Assembly: GCA_023421075.1 (NCBI GenBank)
Contig: JAEZUM010000089.1
Span: forward strand, 1-23,460
Direction: 5' to 3'
Source: Bacillota bacterium
GTDB taxonomy: Bacteria; Bacillota; Clostridia; Lachnospirales; Lachnospiraceae
Length of the DNA stretch: 23,460 nucleotides
Made by a program: the position numbers and the translations under genes. Shown in pieces: positions 16,576 through 23,460 of the stretch (positions within the stretch are counted from its first letter, which is position 1; each line of letters begins with the position of its first letter). The notes beneath the pieces were generated by a model. That model did not search any database. It worked only from the letters and a program-made list of their open reading frames with translations, and was not told where the DNA came from.

Positions 16576-17823
16576 ATGAATTATCTCGAACAGCTTGGAA
16601 GTAATGCCAAGAAAGCATCCACAATACTTAATCTTCTTGGTCAGGATGAGAAGAATAAGGCATTGGAGGCCTGTGCAAAAGCGCTGCTTGATGCCAAAGG
16701 AGAGATACTGACCGCAAACGAAGCAGACGTAAAGCTGGCGGTATCCAACGGAGTGAAAAGCTCATTAATCGATCGGTTGAGGTTGACGGAAGAACGTATT
16801 CAGGGTATGGCAGACGGAATTCTGGCAATTTGTGCACTACCAGATCCGATTGGTGAGGTATTATCCATGACCGTTCGACCGAATGGACTGCAGATCGGTC
16901 AGAAGGTGGTTCCACTGGGAGTGGTTGGTATTATATATGAATCCAGACCCAATGTAACGGCAGATGCATTCTGCTTGTGCTTTAAGACCGGTAATGCAGT
17001 AATACTCCGCGGTGGCAGTGATGCCATTCATTCCAATAAAGCGATTGTAAAGGCATTAAGAAATGGTCTTCATAACGCAGGCGTCACAGAAGATGCAGTA
17101 TCCTTGGTGGAAGACACTTCGAGAGATGTCGCACGAGAATTCATGAGGTTAAATCGTTATATCGATGTCTTGATTCCTCGTGGTGGTGCCGGTTTGATTA
17201 AGACAGTGGTAGAGAATAGTACCGTTCCGGTAATCGAGACAGGAACAGGAAATTGCCATGTATATGTGGATGAATTTGCTGACTTTGCTATGGCCTTAGA
17301 TATTATTGACAATGCCAAGACGCAACGGCTTGGTGTCTGCAATACCTGTGAATCCTTAGTCCTCCATTCAAAAATTTATCAGGAATTTATTCCTTTATTG
17401 TATGACAGACTGCATGCAAAGGAGATTGAGATTCGGGCTGATGAAAGGGCATGTACCTTACATAAAGGTCTGGTCCCTGCATCGGAGGAGGATTATGCAA
17501 CGGAATATCTGGATAAGATCATTTCACTCAAGGTGGTCGACAGCATCGAGGATGCGATAGCGCATATCAATTGTTACAGTACGAAGCATTCCGAGGCGAT
17601 TGTTACTAAGGACTATGATCATGCAATGAAGTTCTTAAATGAAATCGATTCCGCGGCTGTCTATGTTAATGCTTCCACAAGATTTTCTGATGGGAATGAA
17701 TTTGGTTTCGGTGCAGAAATCGGTATCAGTACGCAAAAGCTGCATGCGCGTGGGCCGATGGGGTTAAAGGCCTTGACTACAATCAAATATATTATCTTCG
17801 GAAACGGACAGATACGAAATTAA
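16576..17823 (+). CDS. proA: Glutamate-5-semialdehyde dehydrogenase
   Basis: A 415-residue NADPH-dependent aldehyde dehydrogenase family enzyme, the second step of proline synthesis. It reduces the unstable glutamyl-5-phosphate made by ProB. The catalytic cysteine is C255 in RLGVCNTCESL, and the cofactor region includes GVVGIIYESRPNVT (about 115-128), ILRGGSDA and ETGTGNCHVYVD. The C-terminal NEFGFGAEIGISTQKLHARG motif is typical. Length is normal. Two good purine-rich binding sites (GGAGAGGAGG) precede the ATG. Just past the last codon, AAAGAAT and ATTCTTT (17822-17842) form a 7-bp AT-rich hairpin without a T-tract, which may mark a weak end of the proline unit. Confidence 0.98.
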   Translation: MNYLEQLGSNAKKASTILNLLGQDEKNKALEACAKALLDAKGEILTANEADVKLAVSNGVKSSLIDRLRLTEERIQGMADGILAICALPDPIGEVLSMTVRPNGLQIGQKVVPLGVVGIIYESRPNVTADAFCLCFKTGNAVILRGGSDAIHSNKAIVKALRNGLHNAGVTEDAVSLVEDTSRDVAREFMRLNRYIDVLIPRGGAGLIKTVVENSTVPVIETGTGNCHVYVDEFADFAMALDIIDNAKTQRLGVCNTCESLVLHSKIYQEFIPLLYDRLHAKEIEIRADERACTLHKGLVPASEEDYATEYLDKIISLKVVDSIEDAIAHINCYSTKHSEAIVTKDYDHAMKFLNEIDSAAVYVNASTRFSDGNEFGFGAEIGISTQKLHARGPMGLKALTTIKYIIFGNGQIRN

Positions 17824-17916
17824 AGAATTTAAAAGATTCTTTGATATAGAAGGGATACCAAAAAGCAACGATTGAATATTGGTATGGTTATAAAGAAAGG
17901 GAAGAGGATAAAAGTT

Positions 17917-18885
17917 ATGGAAGAAAAGAAGGTTTATGATTTTCCTTCAGGGAATGGATTCGGCAGCTTTATAAAGCGTTTTGGAAAGCTGTTTGTCATC
18001 CTTACGGTAATTATTTTATTAGTTATTATATCTACCAGTGCATTTTATGAAATCAAGGAACAGGAACAAGCCGTGGTAACCACCTTTGGTAAAGCACAAA
18101 AAGAAAGCAGTGCCGGGTTACATTTTAAGATACCCTTTATTCAACAGGTTCATAAGGTAGACACTACCATTAAAAGTCTGACTATTGGTTATGATTTAGA
18201 CACAAATGAGAAAAACGAACGGGAATCGATGATGATTACCAAAGATTTCAATTTTGTTAATGTAGATTTCTATCTGGAATATAGAGTATCGGATCCAGTC
18301 AAAGCCTTATATGCTTCTGAGGAACCGGTAACGATACTTAAGAATATTGCACAGAGCAGTATTCGTATGATTGTAGGTGGATATGATGTCGATAGTGTCA
18401 TTACCACCGGTAAGCTGGAGATACAATCAGCCATCAAGACATCCATTCTGGAGAAGCTGGAGAAGCAGGATATTGGTATTCAGTTAGTGAATATTACGAT
18501 TCAGGATGCGGAGCCTCCGACAACAGCAGTTATGGAAGCCTTCAAATCGGTGGAAACCGCCAAGCAGGGGAAAGAAACCGCTGTAAATAATGCAAATAAA
18601 TATCGCAATGAGCAGTTGCCACAGGCGGAAGCCCAAGTGGATAAGGTACTTCAGAATGCGCAGACGACCAAAACACAAAGAGTCAATGAGGCATACGCAG
18701 AGGTATCCAGATTCAATGAAATGTACGATGAATACCTCAAGTATCCTCTGATTACGAAGCAAAGAATGTTCTATGAGGCTATGGAGGATGTCCTTCCTTC
18801 TCTTAAGGTTATCATTGATAGCGGAGAAGGCAATATTCAAAAGCTTCTGCCTCTCGATCGTTTGATGGAAGGAGGTACAAATTAA
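17917..18885 (+). CDS. hflK: SPFH-domain membrane protein HflK
   Basis: A 322-residue protein with one N-terminal membrane segment (about residues 22-43) and an SPFH domain (about 44-230), starting EIKEQEQAVVTTFGKAQ. A long helical region rich in Gln, Ala and Lys follows. HflK pairs with HflC to form a cage around the membrane protease FtsH in well-studied bacteria; ftsH is not in this window. A longer reading frame starts with TTG at 17872, but I prefer the ATG at 17917. It has GAAGAGG nine bases upstream, and the extra 15 residues do not resemble the family start. The gene overlaps hflC by one base (TAATG), which strongly indicates translational coupling. Confidence 0.9.
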   Translation: MEEKKVYDFPSGNGFGSFIKRFGKLFVILTVIILLVIISTSAFYEIKEQEQAVVTTFGKAQKESSAGLHFKIPFIQQVHKVDTTIKSLTIGYDLDTNEKNERESMMITKDFNFVNVDFYLEYRVSDPVKALYASEEPVTILKNIAQSSIRMIVGGYDVDSVITTGKLEIQSAIKTSILEKLEKQDIGIQLVNITIQDAEPPTTAVMEAFKSVETAKQGKETAVNNANKYRNEQLPQAEAQVDKVLQNAQTTKTQRVNEAYAEVSRFNEMYDEYLKYPLITKQRMFYEAMEDVLPSLKVIIDSGEGNIQKLLPLDRLMEGGTN

Positions 18886-19766
18886 TGAAAAAAGCAAAAA
18901 AATTAACCGGAGTCTTATTTTTAATAATTATTTTTGCGGGTATCATCACATTATTCTCTGCAACGATTGTTACCAGAGAAAATGAATACACCTTAGTAAA
19001 GCGTTTTGGTAAGATTGAACGTGTGAACAGCGAGGCCGGATTATCCTTCCGTACCCCCTTTATTGAGACGGTAGATGTATTACCAAAAAACATACAATTC
19101 TATGACATGGAGGAATCGGATGTAATAACCATGGATAAGAAGACGATGGTAGCTGACAGCTATGTACTCTGGAGAATTAAGCAACCCATCCTTTTTGCTC
19201 AGACCTTAAATTCCTCGGTTGCTGCAGCCGAAGGCAGAATTGATTCCATCGTCTATAACTCTATTAAGAGTGAAATCAGCAGTCTTTCCCAAGCCGATGT
19301 CATCAGTGGCAGAGATGGGGAGTTAAACATTGCCTTCATGGAGAATATCGGATCTTCCATGGAGCAGTATGGTATCGAACTGATTTCTGTTGAGACAAAG
19401 CATCTGGATCTGCCCAGTGATAATAAGAATGCGGTATTTGAGCGAATGATATCAGAACGTGGTCAGATTGCTGCGACCTATACGGCACAGGGTGAATCCG
19501 AAGCACAGAAGATTCGTAACACCACGGATAAAGAGGTAGCAATCAGTATCTCCAACTCCGAAGCGGAGGCAGCCAAAATTATCGCGGAAGGTGAATCTGA
19601 ATACATGAGAATTCTTTCGGAAGCATATTCCACTGAATCGAAAAGTGAATTTTACACCTTTATTCGTTCCCTTGAGGCAGCCAGAGCATCCTTAAGCGGA
19701 GAGGATAAGACCTTGATTTTATCAAAGGATTCACCGATCGCTAAGATATTCTATGATGTAAAATAA
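18885..19766 (+). CDS. hflC: SPFH-domain membrane protein HflC
   Basis: A 293-residue protein with a single N-terminal membrane segment (about residues 5-27) and an SPFH domain. The opening VTRENEYTLVKRFGKIERV and the later ERMISERGQIAATYTAQGESEAQKI-type region (from about 186) are characteristic of HflC. It forms the HflKC complex with the overlapping upstream gene and is expected to face the outside of the membrane. The C-terminal ~70 residues are helical with repeated Ala/Glu/Ser. GGAGG lies upstream, within the end of hflK. No protease gene is adjacent, so which protease it serves cannot be told from the window. Confidence 0.92.
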   Translation: MKKAKKLTGVLFLIIIFAGIITLFSATIVTRENEYTLVKRFGKIERVNSEAGLSFRTPFIETVDVLPKNIQFYDMEESDVITMDKKTMVADSYVLWRIKQPILFAQTLNSSVAAAEGRIDSIVYNSIKSEISSLSQADVISGRDGELNIAFMENIGSSMEQYGIELISVETKHLDLPSDNKNAVFERMISERGQIAATYTAQGESEAQKIRNTTDKEVAISISNSEAEAAKIIAEGESEYMRILSEAYSTESKSEFYTFIRSLEAARASLSGEDKTLILSKDSPIAKIFYDVK

Positions 19767-19829
19767 ATAGCAAAGTTGTAATATTCTTAAGAGTATAGGA
19801 TATTCATGGAAAGAATGAACCAATCGTAT

Positions 19830-19899
19830 AGGCTGTTAAGCATCCTGCACAACAATTCTCACTTAACGAGAATTGTTGGATATGGATGTTTAAGAGCCT
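19830..19899 (+). other. Long imperfect inverted repeat (non-coding hairpin) after hflC
   Basis: An inner perfect stem pairs CAACAATTCTC (19850-19860) with GAGAATTGTTG (19868-19878) around the loop ACTTAAC. An outer stem pairs AGGCTGTTAAGCATCC (19830-19845) with GGATGTTTAAGAGCCT (19884-19899), with one G-G mismatch and one G-T pair. The two stems are joined by short unpaired linkers. No T-tract follows, and no open reading frame covers it. It may be an mRNA 3' structure, a small RNA or a remnant of a repeat. Confidence 0.75.
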
Positions 19900-19913
19900 T
19901 ATTGTATTAATGC

Positions 19914-19956
19914 AATCCTTCCGGCTATCAAGGTTGTTGACTTTCAGGGAAGGATT
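19914..19956 (+). repeat. 9-bp inverted repeat before the M14 peptidase gene
   Basis: AATCCTTCC (19914-19922) and GGAAGGATT (19948-19956) are exact reverse complements with a 25-base loop. It lies 14 bases after the larger hairpin. Together the two account for about half of the 261-base gap between hflC and the peptidase gene; I see no gene in the rest. Confidence 0.6.
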
Positions 19957-20027
19957 ATCAGCATATTATAAACATAGTCATAAAAACAAAACATAATCAT
20001 ATAATGCTGTGATGAAATAAAATCGGT

Positions 20028-21005
20028 ATGGTGTTAAATATGATCATTCATTTCGAAGAATCTGATTTTCATTATGATAAATTTATCCGAGCAGCCAAGG
20101 GTCTCGCAAGACAATATGACGCTATATTAAAATATGTCACGATTGGTGAGTCCCATGACAATCGTGATATTATTTTATTAAGGCTAGGTTTGGGACAGAA
20201 GTATATTATATGCAGCGGAGGAGTTCATGGAAGAGAGACAGTCAATCCGATTGTTCTTTTGAAAATAATTGAGTATTATGCCGATCTATATATGAATTTT
20301 AGACAACAGAAGCTTGATTTTAAGAGAAAGCTTAGCAGCTCCAAGGTTGATATTAATGACGAATATGAGCAAATGCTATACGGAGCCTGTATTTATGAAT
20401 TATTGCAGACATATACCATATTATTCGTACCTCTCTTAAATCCCGATGGGTATATGATTGCACAGAAGGGCTTTCATATTCTTCGTGATGTATCTCTTAG
20501 ACAGGTCTGTGAGAATAGTGGAATCGACTGGGCCGAATGGAAAGCAAACGGAAGAGGGGTAGACATCAATCGTAATTTCCCCTCCCAATTCTGGAAGCAG
20601 AAATTCGAAGGGGATCATCCGGCCAGTGAAAAGGAGACAAAAGCATTGATGCGGTTGTTTCTTGAATATCCGAGTATCGGTTATCTGGATTTTCACTCAA
20701 GAGGAAGAGAAATCTATTATTACCGGAATAAAATGTCGGAAAGCTATAACAAGAAGCAGCTCGATATTGCTGCAAGGCTATGCGAGATAACAGGATATGT
20801 GTTGGTTTTACCGGAGGAGGAGATAGAGATCGGTGACAGTGGCGGAAATACTGTTCATTATTACAGCGAGTATTTTTACAAACCGGCCATAACGATTGAA
20901 ACCGTTGAAGACGAGGCGGAATTTCCATTAAACGAACGATACCGTTTTTCCACTTATGAAGAAATAAAACATGTGATATCGGAATTTGGCAGCTTATTAT
21001 TTTAA
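20028..21005 (+). CDS. M14-family zinc carboxypeptidase, predicted cytoplasmic
   Basis: A 325-residue protein with the zinc carboxypeptidase signature. The metal ligands are H67 and E70 in GGVHGRE, and H223 in LDFHSRGRE. The substrate-side motif GVDINRNFPSQFW includes R182, and the likely catalytic glutamate is E291 in ITIETVED. All key residues are present. Within M14 it resembles the gamma-D-glutamyl-diaminopimelate peptidase branch used in peptide-glycan turnover, but the substrate is not proven. There is no signal peptide or membrane segment. The start is uncertain: neither the ATG at 20028 nor the one at 20040 has a good ribosome-binding site. It is transcribed away from a structured gap and is followed by miaB. 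Confidence 0.87.
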   Translation: MVLNMIIHFEESDFHYDKFIRAAKGLARQYDAILKYVTIGESHDNRDIILLRLGLGQKYIICSGGVHGRETVNPIVLLKIIEYYADLYMNFRQQKLDFKRKLSSSKVDINDEYEQMLYGACIYELLQTYTILFVPLLNPDGYMIAQKGFHILRDVSLRQVCENSGIDWAEWKANGRGVDINRNFPSQFWKQKFEGDHPASEKETKALMRLFLEYPSIGYLDFHSRGREIYYYRNKMSESYNKKQLDIAARLCEITGYVLVLPEEEIEIGDSGGNTVHYYSEYFYKPAITIETVEDEAEFPLNERYRFSTYEEIKHVISEFGSLLF

Positions 21006-21067
21006 ATTGAGTAAAGGTTATATCCTTTTACCCCGATCGGAAAAGTATCATATGAATTATTTTTCTG

Positions 21068-21097
21068 TTTACAAACCCTATCGAAAAATGGTATACA
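21068..21097 (+). promoter_or_regulatory. Possible promoter for miaB
   Basis: TTTACA (21068-21073), an 18-base spacer and TATACA (21092-21097). A TG one base ahead of the -10 makes it an extended -10. It lies about 30 bases before the miaB start, in the gap after the peptidase gene. Match quality is moderate. Confidence 0.45.
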
Positions 21098-21129
21098 TAA
21101 GTATATGATTTTTTGAATGGAGAATGAAT

Positions 21130-22572
21130 ATGTTAGAATTTGATATCAATAATATAGATCTGGAGAGAGAACCGGAACTAGAACCCCATCGTCAATGGTA
21201 TTACATTGCTAAGTGTAGAGAAGTGATCAAGGCAAGGAGCGAAGCGGTTGGACGTCCGTTAACCTATTGCATTACTACCTTTGGATGTCAGATGAACAGT
21301 CGTGATTCTGAGAAGATTGCTGGTATACTAAAGCAGATCGGTTATGTCGAGGTTGAATCAGAGGATGCCGATTTTGTGATATATAATACCTGTACTGTCC
21401 GTGAAAATGCCAATAACCGCGTCTATGGAAGACTTGGTTATGCAGGGAAGCTGAAGCAAAAGCATCCGGGGATGATCATTGCGCTTTGCGGCTGTATGAT
21501 GCAGGAGGCCTCAGCGGTAGAAAAGATCAAATCCAGTTATCGCTTTGTAGACATTATCTTTGGTACCCATAATATTTTTAAGCTGGCGGAGCTGCTTCAT
21601 ATCAGATTGGATTCCAAACGTATGGTAATTGATCTGTGGCAGAATACGGATCTGATTGTTGAAAACCTGCCAAATGATCGTAAATATCAGTTTAAAGCCG
21701 GTGTTAATATTATGTTCGGCTGTAATAACTTTTGTAGTTACTGTATCGTTCCTTATGTCAGAGGAAGAGAACGAAGCCGTAATCCCGAGGATATTCTGGA
21801 GGAAATCAGAAGCCTTGCTAGGGATGGTGTTGTTGAGATAATGCTGCTTGGACAGAACGTGAATTCCTATGGAAAGAATCTGGAGACTCCGATGACCTTT
21901 GCGAAACTGTTGGAGGAGATTGAGAAGATAGACGGGATTGAACGAATTCGTTTTATGACCTCTCATCCCAAGGATCTCTCCGATGAATTAATCGAGGTAA
22001 TGAAGCATAGCAAGAAGATCTGTAAGCATCTGCATCTCCCGGTCCAATCCGGAAGTTCCAGACTACTTAAGATAATGAATCGCAAATATACCAAAGAAAG
22101 CTATCTGGAGCTGGTGGACAAGATCCGCACTGCAGTTCCGGATATCTCTCTTACGACTGATATAATTGTAGGCTTTCCGGGGGAGACCGAGGAGGATTTC
22201 GAAGAAACCTTGGATGTGATCCGAAAAGTCGGTTATGACAGTGCCTTTACCTTCCTCTATTCCAAGAGAACCGGTACCCCTGCAGCAACCATGGAGGGGC
22301 AGGTAGAGGAAACGGTTGCGAATCACCGCTTTGACCGTCTGCTGAAGGAAATCCAAAGCAGCTCCTCGAAGTCTGCCGGTAAAGATGAACATACTGTACA
22401 AAAGGTTCTGGTCGAAGAGGTCAGTGAGCAGGATCCGGGTCTGTTGACCGGAAGATTAAGTAACAATCTGTTGGTTCATTTTAAGGGAGATAAAGCATTA
22501 ATTGGTACGATCGTTAATGTTTACCTGAATGAGAGCAAGGGCTTTTATTATATGGGATCCCAGGTTGAATAA
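21130..22572 (+). CDS. miaB: tRNA-2-methylthio-N6-dimethylallyladenosine synthase MiaB
   Basis: A 480-residue radical-SAM methylthiotransferase that adds a methylthio group to i6A37 of tRNAs reading U-starting codons. The N-terminal MTTase domain supplies cluster cysteines C53 (TFGCQMNSRDS), C88 (YNTCTVRE) and C122 (LCGCMMQ). The radical-SAM CxxxCxxC motif is C198, C202 and C205 (FGCNNFCSYC). A C-terminal TRAM-like domain starts near residue 415. All six cluster ligands are present, so the enzyme should be active. I place the start at the ATG at 21130: the GGAGA at 21119-21123 sits six bases before it but directly abuts the ATG at 21124. The usual partner mutS is not next door; rny follows instead. 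Confidence 0.97.
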   Translation: MLEFDINNIDLEREPELEPHRQWYYIAKCREVIKARSEAVGRPLTYCITTFGCQMNSRDSEKIAGILKQIGYVEVESEDADFVIYNTCTVRENANNRVYGRLGYAGKLKQKHPGMIIALCGCMMQEASAVEKIKSSYRFVDIIFGTHNIFKLAELLHIRLDSKRMVIDLWQNTDLIVENLPNDRKYQFKAGVNIMFGCNNFCSYCIVPYVRGRERSRNPEDILEEIRSLARDGVVEIMLLGQNVNSYGKNLETPMTFAKLLEEIEKIDGIERIRFMTSHPKDLSDELIEVMKHSKKICKHLHLPVQSGSSRLLKIMNRKYTKESYLELVDKIRTAVPDISLTTDIIVGFPGETEEDFEETLDVIRKVGYDSAFTFLYSKRTGTPAATMEGQVEETVANHRFDRLLKEIQSSSSKSAGKDEHTVQKVLVEEVSEQDPGLLTGRLSNNLLVHFKGDKALIGTIVNVYLNESKGFYYMGSQVE

Positions 22573-22691
22573 ATACTCAGAAAACCGATTAAAAATTATT
22601 ACTTTCAGATTATATAGTAGCAACCAGCAGTAATTGTTCTATATATTGATACTGTATTTTGTCAGAATAGATAAATTATTCGTGTGTCTAC

Positions 22692-22720
22692 TTGACATAT
22701 TAGTAAAAACAGTATAAAAT
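22692..22720 (+). promoter_or_regulatory. Near-consensus sigma-A promoter for rny
   Basis: A perfect TTGACA (22692-22697), a 17-base spacer and TAAAAT (22715-22720, five of six). Transcription would begin near 22727, giving a leader of about 108 bases before the GTG start of rny. The leader holds overlapping AT-rich inverted repeats (22753-22771 and 22767-22780), which cannot form at once. Confidence 0.75.
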
Positions 22721-22821
22721 TTAAGTGTTGTATATTCATTACAGGTGATTTATTGATAAATTAAATATCAATTATTTGATTTAGGATCTTATTACTTGTA
22801 TTGTACAATGAAAACTAAATA

Positions 22822-22834
22822 AGGAGGTGCTCCT
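22822..22834 (+). promoter_or_regulatory. Ribosome-binding site of rny inside a short hairpin
   Basis: AGGAG (22822-22826), a three-base GTG loop and CTCCT (22830-22834) form a perfect 5-bp stem. The left arm is the core of the Shine-Dalgarno sequence AAGGAGG, and the right arm abuts the GTG start codon. If it folds, the ribosome-binding site is hidden. Confidence 0.6.
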
Positions 22835-23460
22835 GTGCCAGAGGCTTTAATAATAGTAATTGCTATTTTAGCAACCTTGGTGGTAACAGCTATTCTTACC
22901 TGGATCATTGCAATTGCCTATCGCAAGAAGGTTTATGAAGCAAAGATTGGCAGTGCGGATGAGAAGGCAAGAGAAATCATAGATGAAGCTCTAAAAACAG
23001 CTGAAACTAAGAAGCGCGAAGCTTTGCTCGAAGCAAAAGAGGAATCTTTGAAAGCAAAGAACGAGTTCGAGCGTGAAACTAAGGAACGAAGAGCAGAGTT
23101 ACAACGCTATGAGAAGCGTGTCTTGACGAAGGAAGAAACATTAGATCGCAAGACCGAAGCACTGGAAAAAAAGGAATCCAGACTATCGCAAAAGGAATCC
23201 GAGCTTGACAAGGTTAAGCAGGAAGTGGAGGAATTCCACGAAAGACAATTGCAGGAGCTGGAGAAAATTTCTGGATTGACCTCCGAACAAGCTAAGGAAT
23301 ATCTAATTAAGACTGTTGAAGAAGAAGTAAAACATGAAACCGCTCTGCTCATTAAGGATTTGGAAAGCAAAGCAAAAGAAGAAGCAGATAAGAAAGCAAA
23401 GGATTATGTAGTTACAGCAATTCAAAGATGTGCTGCAGATCATGTTGCAGAGACAACGAT
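22835..23460 (+). CDS. rny: Ribonuclease Y (5' part)
   Basis: Partial gene running off the end of the window; it opens with a GTG start eight bases after GGAGG. The 208 residues seen begin with a membrane segment (about residues 4-29), ending in AIAYRKK. A long, highly charged coiled coil (~30-170) follows, with the family pattern RYEKRVLTKEETLDRKTEALEKKE (split here by position: about residues 91-114). Then comes the approach to the KH domain (KKAKDYVVTAIQRCAADHVAETT). RNase Y is a membrane-bound endoribonuclease that initiates mRNA decay in Firmicutes. The catalytic HD domain and most of the KH domain lie past the window edge. A consensus promoter sits 115-145 bases upstream. Confidence 0.93.
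   Translation, partial: MPEALIIVIAILATLVVTAILTWIIAIAYRKKVYEAKIGSADEKAREIIDEALKTAETKKREALLEAKEESLKAKNEFERETKERRAELQRYEKRVLTKEETLDRKTEALEKKESRLSQKESELDKVKQEVEEFHERQLQELEKISGLTSEQAKEYLIKTVEEEVKHETALLIKDLESKAKEEADKKAKDYVVTAIQRCAADHVAETT

Noticed and set aside
21011..21031. Hairpin GTAAAGG/CCTTTTAC after the M14 peptidase gene as a terminator
   Set aside because: The stem needs a bulge, and it is followed by CCCCGATCGG and not by T residues.

Overview
The window looks like a stretch of chromosome from an endospore-forming, low-GC Clostridia bacterium, most likely a Lachnospiraceae-type organism. That placement rests on gene content and order, the AT-rich base composition, strong Shine-Dalgarno sites and the sporulation genes yqfC and yqfD. 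It is an inference without any database search. All 20 genes I can support, two of them cut by the window edges, are on the + strand. I see no rRNA, tRNA, CRISPR array, insertion sequence or phage gene.

Layout. (1) 1-206: the 3' end of rpsU (ribosomal protein S21) and its intrinsic terminator. (2) 427-5015: a tightly packed cluster yqfC - yqfD - phoH - 7TM/HD protein - ybeY. It follows the Bacillus order downstream of rpsU but is condensed, and overlapping reading frames suggest translational coupling. The HD protein is a reduced PgpH relative with a degenerate metal site. (3) 5149-8155: a DUF3048 lipoprotein and a MurJ/SpoVB-type flippase, both cell-envelope functions, closed by a strong terminator. 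(4) 8191-11664: a separately promoted c-di-GMP signalling protein (periplasmic-binding-like sensor, transmembrane segment, GGDEF, EAL) and a small membrane-anchored protein with a BofC-like C-terminus. (5) 11739-17823: a consensus promoter followed by two different FAD-dependent oxidoreductases, proB, a UPF0291/DUF896 small protein, 5-formyl-THF cyclo-ligase and proA. The spacing suggests one transcription unit that includes the first two steps of proline synthesis. (6) 17917-19766: hflK and hflC, overlapping by one base. (7) 19767-20027: a non-coding gap with two strong inverted repeats. (8) 20028-22572: an M14 zinc carboxypeptidase and miaB. (9) 22692-23460: a consensus promoter and the 5' part of rny (RNase Y), which has a GTG start and a Shine-Dalgarno site inside a short perfect hairpin.

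Most of the window is conserved housekeeping DNA: translation and RNA maturation (S21, YbeY, MiaB, RNase Y, possibly PhoH), envelope and sporulation (YqfC/D, flippase, BofC-like, DUF3048, M14 peptidase), and proline/folate metabolism. I do not see a clearly new multi-gene system. The points most worth checking are the degenerate PgpH-like protein, the structured gap after hflC, the tandem flavoproteins joined to the proline genes, and the sequestered ribosome-binding site of rny.
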